NCBI GenBank assembly: GCA_003342895.1
Contig: PTFA01000028.1
Coordinates: 5,876,428 to 5,940,427, forward strand
Length of the DNA: 64,000 nucleotides
Direction of reading: 5' to 3'
Source: Casuarius casuarius
Lineage: Eukaryota > Chordata > Aves > Casuariiformes > Casuariidae
A program made the translations under genes and the position numbers. Below the pieces are notes generated by a model that was not told the DNA's origin, searched no databases, and saw only the letters and a program-made list of their open reading frames with translations. Shown one piece after another: positions 12,201 through 24,500 of this stretch. Position 1 is the stretch's first letter. Each line of letters opens with the position of its first letter.

Positions 12201-15200
12201 TGGATGAGAGAGACTAGGTGGTAGGACCAGGTAACTGTAAAGCCTCAGGCTGCACCTTTGGCTTTCCCAGCTCCATCCTGGGAGAAGCTACCACTGATTG
12301 CTACCATGCAGCACACTATGGCCAAGCAGTCCCGTGAAAGGCCTCTCTGAAGTTTGCCTCTTGCCATGGATCATCAGTCATTCAGCTACAGGTGGTATCT
12401 ACCATAGGATTTGGCTTTAAATGCAAGAGGAAAAAAATATCATGGGAAGTATTTCTGTTTGTGGTAATGCTTTGCTATCTAAATTTGCAGTGTGTATAAT
12501 TCATGGCAATACAACCTGTTCAGTCCACCTTAAAGTTTAACAGTCTGCAAAACTTAACTCTACAAAATAGATCTGTTTTTGATTTAGATGCTAGCCAACA
12601 AAGAAGCATCTGAAATCTTGAGAATTTTTTTGCAGATTGCAATCAATAAAGCCTAAGCCAATCTTTGTTTAAAAAAATAAAGCAAAACAAAACAAAAAAA
12701 ACCCCTACATCTGTTTTGACAGCCTGCATGCCAGGTTCCACTATGGGATTCTGAAATACCAATGATTTTAAGTCTTGCTGCCTTCCTCCACAAATAAAGA
12801 GAAGGTTGGGACTAGAACGGAGGCACGTTCTAGAACAGGTGCTTCCCAAGTCTTTAAATTTATTTAGTGTTTTGATGAGAAAATCTGAAATCAAGAAGCA
12901 GTTAAAAATGCTTTGGAGTACAAAACAATGAGGTAAACATTAAGAAAACCATTTTTCATGTAAGCTTTCAATACTCATGCAAGTAACACATGAATAAACC
13001 TCCCTGAAGCGATTGGACATGATATCAAAATACCCTGCCTGCTTAAAATGTAAAAAAGCATATATTTATGAAATTTGTTTTGACATACAGACTTAGAGAA
13101 GTAAACAAATAACTGCTCGAGAGAGCTACAAACTCAACAGGGAGCTACAAACACAAAGAGCGGAGTATTACTGTGTTACACATACTCTATGCTTCTTTCC
13201 TGTCATCGGGTAAAAACTAATGTTTCATTTAACAAATGAGTCTTGTGTGAAAATCTTGAGTCAGTTCTGCTCCTCCCCTGTGGCTTGTTAGAGCTATAGC
13301 TTTTGCTTCTTTGTTAGAGGTCTTTGTTATTTGGTGTTGAGAACTGTCTTTTGGTGCACATTCATAAGTGTGTTGAATAGATGTTTTGTGAGTCCGTATG
13401 AATGAGGAGGAAACGCAGCCGTGGAACTTGTGTATGGTAAGATGAGCTGCAACAGGAAGAGGAGCCAAAGGAGGGCTGCAGGTATGAAAACTGCTGTTCT
13501 GGTCAGAGGTGCTGCTTTTGATGCATGATCAGAGCTGCACTACAAGCTTTCCTGGAACGCCGAGTAACTTCTCTTTGAAAAATGAGCAGGAATTGATTGT
13601 AGTGACACAAAATATATTTAAAAGGGGTTACTTACCATTATATGGACAGATATTTCTTGGCTCCCCCAAATGGATTATCACAGAAAAGTTCCTTTTCAGT
13701 CTTGAAACCATAAAGCTTCACATAGGGTTGCAGGTCTCAGGCCTGGGAGAAACCAGTAACATGAGTGGCATTAGTTGCCAATATTGTTAGACGCTGAAGT
13801 AGTGCTACGAGTATATTGCTTTACTCCCTGTAGAGAAGTTTTTGCTTTTTCTGCTTGTTTCTTGGCTATACCATGGAATTAAGTGCAGAAGAGCTTCGAG
13901 GTCATGCAAATCCCTCTACAAAAAATGAAGCTAAATACTGATTTCCTTTAAGCATTCCTACAAGACTTAAGCAACAGTAATATTCCCCCCACCCTTGGCT
14001 CTTTAAGATGATTCCATCTTGTATCTCAGAAATGATCATGGCAAATGAAGGAGACTTATGTGCATTGTGCACTCTTTTCATTACTGTTTTCCTGCAGATG
14101 ATTTTAATAGGCAGCTGATGGGTCAGATGATGCAGATGAATCAAATACTGGGAGATGTGAAAGACCTTCTGAGACAACAGGTACTGTACACGGGCTTCAG
14201 CATGAAATCCCCAAGCTTGTGACTTTTATTAGGGTCAGGGCAGAATTAATGTAAGCAATAAAAAATAAGTGTGTAGAGTTCATTGCCCCAGAGGCATGGC
14301 ACAGTGGAGAAGAAGTAACTGTATAGGTCCTGTGCATGCTGTGAAGGTTCACTGAATGTGGCAGTGCAGGTGACTTGCATATTCAGATCCAGAAAACCTG
14401 CTGTTTTAAGTGGAGAACTACAGCAGCTGCTGTAGCCCATTGATAGACAGAGGTAGGTCTCTTGCACAGAACTGAAATTGAATTTGTTCTAGTTGTTGGT
14501 GGGTCTCAGAGCTGAATTTGCTGGCATATGCCTTTAGTTAAGCATGTCATTCTTAAAGGTTTTCTTGATGAAGGATGAACTGAATTAGGACCATTATCAC
14601 TGAGCTTAGTTTTATGGAGTATGAAGAGTATCTCATTTCAAGATGTAGTACATATGTTGCACGGTTTGAGTGGTGTCTTGGGGAAGAAGATAATGGTTCT
14701 TCTGGCAGCCAGGTGCAAACTGGAGCTGCCTGTATCCAAATAATGTTTATTTTCTATATCCTGAAGGTCAAGGAAACAACTTTTCTGAGAAATACCATAG
14801 CTGAGTGCCAGGCATGTGGTGAGTATTCCTGTATGGCCTGTAAAAGGCAGACAGATGAGATATAAAGTCACTTTAAAACTAATTCTGATTAGATTAGATT
14901 TATTTGGTTTCTGAAGAGTACTTTTTAAAAAATGTGTCTAAAATTCTAGATATATTTGACACAAATTTAAAATAGATTTCCATTGGGGAAAAAGCTTTCA
15001 GTTTCTATACCCCTGACAATCACCTACTGCAGGATTAAACCCTCTAAACCAAGCAGTGCCACCTCGACCTGCATCTCAGTTCTTGTGTTGCCACAAAGCT
15101 GTGTCATGTGTCCCTCGGAGGGAGACATTGCCTGCAAATGTCTCATCACCAGTTGTAGTGGAAGGATAAGTGAGGAATCCTGTTCTGTAACACTTGCTAT

Positions 15201-18200
15201 TTTCAAGCTCAGGAAGATGCCATGGATTTCACCTGAAAATATTCTGATTCTGAGTGGGTAATCATTGGTTAACAGCAGTAAGATCCAAATGAAACATTGG
15301 CCATCTTTTGGCTAAATGGAAGAAATAAATACCTTCCCAAATGCCACTGCATGGCCCTCCTACACAACTGGCAATCAAAACGTGTACACTGGCTATGAAA
15401 ACCAAAGATATTCCCTCCTGGGGTGGCATAGTAGGCCTAAACTCATTAGGCCTTTTAGTTAATCACTTCTAAACTATCAGCCTCATCAAAATATTTTATC
15501 TCAGTTGAGCTCCAGTCAGATTAAACTTCCTGTGCGAGTGCCAAAGAAAATGTCTTTAAATCACACAGTTGCACAGATGTAGCCCATACATCGGTACCAA
15601 GGTTCAGCACCAGCCAGAGACTCTGGCAATGTTGCTTTTCCCCGGGGCTGGCCTCTGTGTATCTGAACCAGTGTACTGCATGTCCTGCTGTGCATCCCAC
15701 CCGCTGCCAACTGCTGCTGCTTTGTTCCCCTGGGTTGTAGATGGTCAGATTTTGCTCTTGTGAAATCATAGCACTGTTTTCCATATGAAGGGGTAGTGTT
15801 GCTGATTTAGCCTGAGGAGTGCCTTGTACCATGAAACTTCAGTTCTCAGGAATCCTTTTGGCCTTCCCAGGTCCCTGGCTTTCCCCTGCCCAGCAGCAGG
15901 TCTGTCCTGGGACAAACACAGCAGGAGGGCTCCCATGTGTAGTCAAGAGCAGCATGCAGACCTAATGAAATAGGCTAAATTTCCACTGTCCAGAGGCTTG
16001 GGCTGTTCCCAGCATGAAGTCTCCTCAGCCCCAGCGCAGCTGGTAGCTCCTGCAGCCTCACCGCACGGGGCAGAAACACGATCCCCCACTGAGCAGCGCC
16101 ACAGGGATCTCTGCAGAGCGCTTGCCAACTGAAAGCTGTGATGGATGTTTCTTTTAATCGCTAAAACGGCTGTTCTTTCTGTGTTAAAGGTTTGGGAACT
16201 GTGAATTTTCCAACTCCACCTCCTAGGCGCCCTAAACCCAAATGCGAAGCCAATTCCTGCTTCAGAGGAGTCAGGTGCACGGAGACAGCCGAGGGATTTC
16301 AGTGCGGCCCCTGCCCTGAAGGGCTCACAGGGAACGGAGTTACATGCTCAGATATTGATGAGGTAAAATACTGACTCTCTCAGAACTAAACAAAAAAAAA
16401 AATTAAAACCATCTGGTTTTTACATAGCAATGGGTGGCTAATGCTTGGTCTCTTCAGCATTTGCTGACTGCTTGCACAGTGAATGTTCTGACTTGATTCC
16501 ACTCCTCTATTTTGCTGTTGATGCAGCTTTGTGGAGGTTACATGGGTGAAAACTTGGAATACCCTGGTGAGCTGAGACGTTACCTAAAGGAGTTTAATGC
16601 TTTTTGGAGTTTAAAGAGCATCTTCTGCTTTTGGCTGACCTGCAGAAACCCTTCCTCTTGATATGGGGTTTGTTTCTTTAAATTGTAGTGCTCCTGAACC
16701 AGCCGTGGAGACCAGGCCTCTGTTCACCCCTGGCAGCTGCCATGCTTTCAGCTTAACCTTAAAGGTCTATGACAAAGAGTGAACATTTAATGTTACACTT
16801 CCTTTTGCTTCTTTATGGTTATAATGAAAGCTGGAAAGGTTGACTTAAATCTATTTTTTTTCTTGTGCTGTATGTTAGCTTGTTTGTATGGAAGACCTTA
16901 TATCCTGAATTATTAATTAAAATAAGTAACATTGACTCAGAACACTTGACACAAAAACCAAAACAGCCTACCACTTCACCACGCTTTTTCTGTACGATGA
17001 TTTTTGCCATTACCTTTGCTGATTTTTGTGGAGAAACTAAGGGTACGGTAGACCAGGGAACCAGGAGGATTAGGTTGTTAGTTGTGCTTGTGGATAACGC
17101 AGTACTATCAGGGTACTTACCAAATGACAGAAAACAGCAAAAAGCACTTCCTCTTTCCCCTTCTGAGCCAGCAAGAGATGTGCTTTGACTGCTGGTTTGC
17201 TTTGCTCGCTCCTCTAGGCCATCAGCAGAGGGGTATGGTGTGTCCAACTTACTGCCGTCTGTGGAAGACGCTGGGGGGAGAACCTGGGTTGAGTGTTGCA
17301 GCTTCCTGAGATGTAGGGGACGTCTTTTATTTTGCCTCACGTGGCCTGAGCTGTGCCTGCTGCAACAGAAGGTGCCAGACCTGGAGGTGAAGGCCCGAAA
17401 CGCGGATGCAGGAGGTGACGCCGAGGCAGCTGTGGTGCGAGTGTCACGCCACAGGCAGCTGTGCTGTGAGGCTCGCGGCAGCTGAGGTGGAGCTCAGCCG
17501 TATGGAGAGGTACTGCCATCTCCAGAGCCAGATTTGTGCTGGGGCAGAGCGTGGCGATGATCTCCTCCCTGCCATTTTCAGTGTGGGAGCAACTCTACCC
17601 ACGGTAGTTCTGTGAGAAAGCAGAGCGCGACCGATCGGTAGTAACATGACGGTAACTTTAGGTTTCTCAGAGCAGCCATGCTCTGCCACTAGAGATGTGT
17701 GTGCTTCACGCTCCTACCACTGCTCCAGGTGGCAGAGCTGAACTGACGTTAGAAACAGCGAGGAAGTTTTGCCAAAATGATGTCATGGAGATAGTCTTGC
17801 TTATGTGAGTTCTCGGTCTCTGTGTGGACACTGCTACTAAAACGCCAGCTAGCGTGGTGCATTTTCTTCACCAGAAAACATATCCTTTATCAGTTGGATT
17901 CACATTTATGGTTTCTCAAGGGAGGGAGGTGGAAGAGATAATAAATGGTGATAGAATTTCATTGTCAGATAAGCTGCACTTTGCCATGTTCTCTGTTTTC
18001 TCTAGTCAGCTAAGATGGTAATAGGGAAAGTAATATTTTTTTTGAAAGCTTTTGCAGAGTCTTCTCTAGGATAACACCTTTCTTCTGTGTGAACTTCCTA
18101 TTATTCTAGGAAATAACAAAATTACTTCCTAAAACCGTGACATTTAAATAGGAGTTCACATGCAAATTCTAGTAAAGAGAAACCTAGAAGTTTCCCCACT

Positions 18201-18512
18201 AGGAGCTGCGATCAGTCTTTCTGAGACTGTTAATTCTCTGCAACAAATCCCCGTATTCATTACTAGCTTTAGGACATTGTTTTAACGTGCTGAGGTCCTC
18301 TATATGCTGCGCTTTGGCTCTGCTGGGTTTATGATGTGGTTTGACTGCCCTCTACTGGCTGCAATAAAATTCACGTTAAATAATTTGCTCTCAGGGACAA
18401 CATGTCTGTCTTAGCTTTTACATTTGCCTTATGCTAGCTTTGGACATACTTCTGTCAAATCTTTACATCAAACACACTTTGATATTAAACCTATTTTTTC
18501 CTGCTCTGTTAA

Positions 18513-18549
<37 letters not shown>

Positions 18550-21500
18550 TGGTTACTGGTCTGTAACAGCTCTCCAAAGATGATACACTAAAGGACAAAT
18601 GCAAACTCTGGGCAATATAGAATCGTGTCTTTTATACACCCACACAAGTTACATGTTTGACGCTGTACATAGATGTTCTCTGGCTTGTTCTCCCATCATT
18701 TTATGGATGTCTTTCTGCTAGCAATGGAGGCAAAAAGAAGTATTAAAAAGAAAACATATTTTTAAAACTCTTTCATATTTCTTTCTTATATTTCTTGCTT
18801 ATTGCCGTCTTGGAATCGTACATAGCATGATGACATGCTGATGTTTTCGATAGCCTTACAAATTTTACCAAGTGGCTGGTGATATTTGAGAGGCAGCGAT
18901 GCAGGATGTGGTTGCCCACGGGCACCCAGAAGGCCACTGAAATGGGCGACAACCATTCTGTGAAACCACACTGAGCAATGAAATCAACAGCGTCTTCAGT
19001 CCAAGGGTGATGGTATGGGTGTGTGGTATTTTGGGAGAAGTGCTGAGGGTTGTCTGTGGCCCTGTGGTCTAGAAAGGTGTGGGTGCTACAGGCACATCCC
19101 CATTTATCTGGCTTGTATTTTGGGCTACTTCTGTCTACAGTATTTGCTCAAATACGAATGAGGGAAAAATGCTGCTGCTCCTTTTGAGTGTACAAAACAC
19201 AATGGCAGGATCATGTTGTGGCCTGCAGTTATGCTGCTTTCCAGATATGGTGGTCCTGCCCCTTCCAGGGGGATTCTCAGCCTCAGCGAGAGCTGAACTT
19301 GCCCAGCAAAAGGAAGGATGGGAAGCAGAGCTTGGGGTACTACTGCAGGCTATAATGCAAGATTATAAGTGTCAATTAAATTTCAGAGATAGCTGAAGAT
19401 CAATGGGGTCAGATATACCTGAGACTTTTTTTCTGCAAGCCAGCTCTGAACAGAAGACGTGCAGACATTTGCATGTAACATTGCCTAAGCAAATTCCCTG
19501 AAAGATCTGTGCATGTGGTCAGTGGCTGGATGTTACTGAAGCATCAGCATGTGCTCAGTTCATTTCTTGTCCTTGCAGTGCCGTTACAACCCTTGCTTCC
19601 CTGGAGTGCGTTGTGTGAACACTGCTCCAGGTTTCCGTTGCGACACCTGTCCCCCGGGATATACAGGACAAACGGTGCAAGGGGTAGGACTCAGCTACGC
19701 CAAGAGCAATAAGCAGGTGAGTGGCAGCATCCCTGAAGCAATCTCCAGTGTGAGGGGCTGGTTTATATCAATATTGCATTTTATTTGTATTTCAGTCATT
19801 ACACAGTTGCCTTGTGCAGTTAGGCAGAGCTTAGAGTGTTACTGCTCCAACTGATTGTTGTGTTTGCTTGGCTTTAATGAGAGTATTAACTGCCTACTAG
19901 TCAGGATTAGGATGGAGACAGGAAAAAATATCATTATCTACATAGGCACATCTGATCAATTTTAAAGAGAGGCTTTGTTGATTTCTGTAAACTGATTCTG
20001 ACCTAGGAAGAGGAAGAGTTTGATAGAAAAGGTCTGTTTTACTGCAGTTTTTATAAACTTTCCCGTACAGCTCTGCAGTGGGGACATAGTTCTCCTCTCC
20101 ACTCTTGTGGGTGAACTAGAAGCCCATCCTAAGTTTGACATTTTGACACTACAGCGTCTCTTCAGAGTTGACTTGAGTGTCTGAAGAACCATCCAAAAAT
20201 TAAGTCTTTCGGTATATCTGTGCCATTCTTAGAGTGGTTTCAGGAGAGGCTGTGACTCTTCTTTAGATTTAAGCTTTGATGGCTTTTCTTCAGACTTAGA
20301 TCCAAGTTGACTTAGTTTTTATTATAGGTTGTTTTGTTTTGTTGCTAGGTCTGCTTAGACATTGATGAATGTCAGCATGGTGGAGATGGACTCTGTGTTC
20401 CAAATTCCCATTGTGTGAACACTTTGGTAAGCACCTTTTTATTCATGGCATTAAAAAATTCATTGTTTTAAAATTCCACGAGGCTAGGATTAGATTTGTG
20501 GCTCTGATTCAAGAGCTAAATAACGTAATCTGTTTGTTGGCTCCATCTAAACCAAAGAATCACCTTTTCATGAATAATAATAAAATAGTCGATACTTAAT
20601 TTGTCATTAGCATGTACACCTGAGCTTTCCCCGAAGAATGGCAGGAATACTCTGTTCATCCTCCAGTTATGTGTGTTTATGAGCATGTTATGGGAAGAAA
20701 CCTCCTTTGAAAGATTTTATCTTTACTTCCCAGTGTCTCTACTCACGAGGAATTACTGCAGCAAGATGACCCTATAGGATCATCCTATAGACGATCCTAT
20801 GAGCCCTTTTTGTAGGAGTAATATCTTCACTTCATTAGGGTATCTGGTATATACAGTACCAGCTATCTCTCTGTATAATACAGAGAGCAGGAGAGCTCCA
20901 ATTGGTACAACACATTTAATAGCTATAGACCTGGGTAGATAATCCAGGAAAACAGGCATTGCAGAACTAAAAATGGGGGTTTGAAAGATGTTACGGGTGA
21001 CTGGGCACTGGAACAGGTTGCCCAGAGAGGTTGTGGAGTCTCCTTCCTTGGAGATACTCAAAAGCTGTCTGGACACAATCCTGAGCAACATGCTCTAGGT
21101 GGTCCTGCTTGAGCAGGGGGGTTGGACTAGATGGTCTCCAGAGGTCCCTTCCAATTTCAGCCATTCTGTGATATGGTCCTACAGAAGGAGCTTATGACCA
21201 TTTTAATGCTGTGAAGCAATTTTGAGCTTTCACTTAACTTATCCCACTGTCAAATACTGTTCTGCTACCACAGTCTGCTGGTTGCATAAAGCAGGCTCTG
21301 TTCATAAAAAGAAAAAGGATAAAAATAACCTACAGGTGTAAAGATGGTCTTTTCTGCAGCTGGGTATCATGGAGGCCACCAGCGACGTTCCAAGTGGTCT
21401 GCTTTCCTTGTGCACGGCCTCGCCTTGCTAGGGACTGCTTTCACTGCTCACTGTATTTTTCTCTTTTTTTGATATCTGGAACATTTCTTTCACATGTTGT

Positions 21501-24500
21501 ACCCATTGCAAGACTGGCCCTCTTCTGAAGGCTGGTAGTCTCTGTTTTAGCAGAGAAAAGGGAAGCCTGCTAGCTGTCAAAACAGAGCAGCATGATTTTT
21601 TTGCTCTTGTCTTCCTTTACAAACTGTTGGGTCAGGAAGTGCTGCCTTAAAGGCTATTTTAGTGCACAGAAGAGAATATATTTAACAAACTCAGCATGCT
21701 GCAGAAGACTTAATCTGGCTTCAATTAGGAGAAAATGCACAGACCATTATGTTTTATATAGGCCATACCATTGGGATGGTCCAGTGATTATTTTTCTATT
21801 AAGTATACAGACTGAAAGTATACAGATAGCACAGAGTTTAAATTTGGAACAAAGCTAGAAAGGCAGGACAAAAATATGCACAGTTGGGTAGTAAGTGTCT
21901 CTCTCTAGCATGGTGGACTGGGATGGTTCTGACAGTTCATCCAGCAGGCTTCGTATGGGATGAGCAAAAACAGAGGTCTGAAGCACCTCTGTTTCACGAA
22001 GGGTGATGCACAAGTTTGTCAGAGATCTGTCTGTTTCTGTTCTTTGACATATCAAAATAATCAATCGCTATAAGAAAAAAAGAGATTGTTTTCAATTAAC
22101 TTTTATGTCCTAGATTACAAATCTACAGATATGTGAGACAGAAACAAAAAACATATTAAATACCTAAATAAGTCCCATTCTTATCAGCATTTATCTGCTC
22201 ATATTGCATATAGTGATAGTCCCAGCATAAACTGGGATTCCTTGGCTTAGCTTCTTTGGGTTTTCTTGCACAGAAGGTGCACAAATGCAGTTCATGAAGA
22301 TCTATGTATCTTTCTAGGTAAACCAATGCAAAAGGCTGCATCGACATTCTTACTGCTATTTCAGTGAGGATAACTGTATCTTCAACTCCCGAATTCCTTT
22401 CCAAAATACAAGATTTAGCTCAAATTGGCTTCAAAACATTTAGGATTAAAAAAATAAAATAAACAGGGCAAAGATGGTGAATTTCCTTGTCTCACTTCCA
22501 CTCTTTCACTCAGTCCCCAGCTGAGTTAAGATACACTGATGGAATCTCTTTTACACTGAAATAAGAGCACCCACACAGGTTTGCTTGTTTGGCTAAGCTA
22601 AGCTGATCTGATTAAGCAGGTGCTGCTGAGGAGTTTACACAAAGTTTTGGCACCTGGTCTCAACAGGCATGAGTTGAGCATGTTTTCTAGCACATGCTGT
22701 GGGAGCCAAACCTGAATGTTATGTGGAAGGAAAAGTCTGTTCAAAGTGCAAGAGGCCTCAACGGATGAAAAATTGCACTTGCACAGTGTAAGCAATATGG
22801 CATGAATCTCGTTCACACATTTGCTTTAGAAAAAATCCAGTTAAAAGACTGGCTAGTAATTTCTTATTCTTACAGGGCTCTTACCAGTGTGGGCAATGCA
22901 AATCAGGATATACAGGAGACCAAACCAGGGGATGCCAGGCTGTGAGGAGTTGCAGAAGTCGAGCCCTCAATCCATGCAGTGTCCATGCCCGGTGTATTGA
23001 GGAGAGGCGAGGCGAGGTGACATGTATTGTAAGTGGATAAATTCATGCATGCATTGACAGTGAGAGCCAACTGTTATAAGGCTGGAACTGAGCAAGTCTT
23101 TGTGGCCATTTTATTAGAACAGTTCTGTTTTTTAACCAGATTATGGCACGCTGGTCCAACTCGGCTACAAAAATAACCGAGCTAAGTCTGTGTTGCAATT
23201 TTTTTCTTCTTGCAGTATGTCTAAACGCAGCCATACTCATATGCTATATTTACTGTGTGGGCTGTCTGTGTAACTAAATTTTTTGGGAAGGGCCTTTTTA
23301 GCCCCTTACATAGTTTTCTCAGAAAGGATTCTCAAGTGTCACTGCACAGAGAACATCACATGAGCAAATTCCTCTCCTGATGTGCTGCCGCACGGAGCAC
23401 ATTCAGCTACATAGCTGTGATCAGGGATCCAGTCTGCATACCCACGGTGCTCACATTTGCCTACTGATATAAACGCTAATACGCCCGCCCACCCNCCCAC
23501 CCAAAGGGGGACCAAAGATTGCTGGCACAGCTAAGATGTACTGTGCTTTCCAGCCCTAGGAGCAGATGAGCTCAAAGGGCATATGAACTTTCATTGTCTG
23601 ACTGAAGTATATTTCTTAGTTTTTCCAGCTTGCAAGGGGAAACGAGACTAATCCTGTGTCCTAAATATGGCTACAGTATGTGCTTTTGTTGGCACTTGCT
23701 TTGGTCTCATTTTTAAGTGCATCTGTTTGAAAGAGTAAGATATTAGGATATTTTAAGTTCATGCTGTAATGGGAACATGTCTGGATACTCATGTTAGGTA
23801 AATCCTTGTATTAGGAGAGATCTGAATTGGCCATGTAGTTCTATGCCTGTGTTCAACTACAACAGCACAATACAAATTAGGCATTTGAGTGAAACAATAG
23901 CAATTTAATGTGCTAGCAGAAACTTGCAGATGCACTTGCTTTGCTGATGCAAACTCAGTAGCTGTCAACATAGTTTTCTCTTAAAGCTTCCCCTAGTCGC
24001 AGATATATTCTTGCGATACTGATGCACGCTCATGCCACCCAACCATGGTGCTAAGTGCATCCGTCTAGGTCCCCTCTTTTCTCTACTTTCTCCACTGACA
24101 TATGGGGAGCAAAAACTGCCTCCTGACAAGCATCTAAAAGAAATCTATAGCTCTCACTGAAATTGTTAGGTGTTGCAGGCACGTGGTCCATTTAAAATCA
24201 GGCTTCAGGCTCTTTTTTTCTACACTATGAGATACTAAGGCATACTTCACTGTACTTCAACATCCGTTGGTGCCTTTTGCATATTACTGCTTTTCAAGAC
24301 TGATGTGGAGTTTCCCTCCTGAGTATTGCTGAAGTGACTCATTAACCTTTTGGTAATACTAGCACGGTGTTTTATTGTTAGTGTGGCATCGGCTGGGCTG
24401 GTGATGGTTATATTTGTGGAAAAGATGTTGACATTGATGGCTACCCTAATGAAGAACTCTCATGCTCTGCTGAAAGCTGTAGAAAGGTAAGAAGTTCTTC

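Larger units (their letters stand above)
9113..14097 (+). other. THBS4: THBS4 intron 4
   Basis: Longest intron of the gene, about 5 kb. Holds a CR1 fragment (11149-11202), a perfect foldback (11229-11255) and an A-rich run (12671-12700). No gene seen. Confidence 0.8.
16363..19578 (+). other. THBS4: THBS4 intron 7
   Basis: Non-coding, about 3.2 kb. Holds a CpG-rich patch at about 17240-17650 and the (GT)n microsatellite at 18515-18546. No gene seen. Confidence 0.8.
20427..22875 (+). other. THBS4: THBS4 intron 9
   Basis: Non-coding, about 2.4 kb. Contains two perfect short palindromes (20772-20790, 20867-20887) and a CR1 LINE fragment (20990-21172). No gene seen. Confidence 0.8.
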
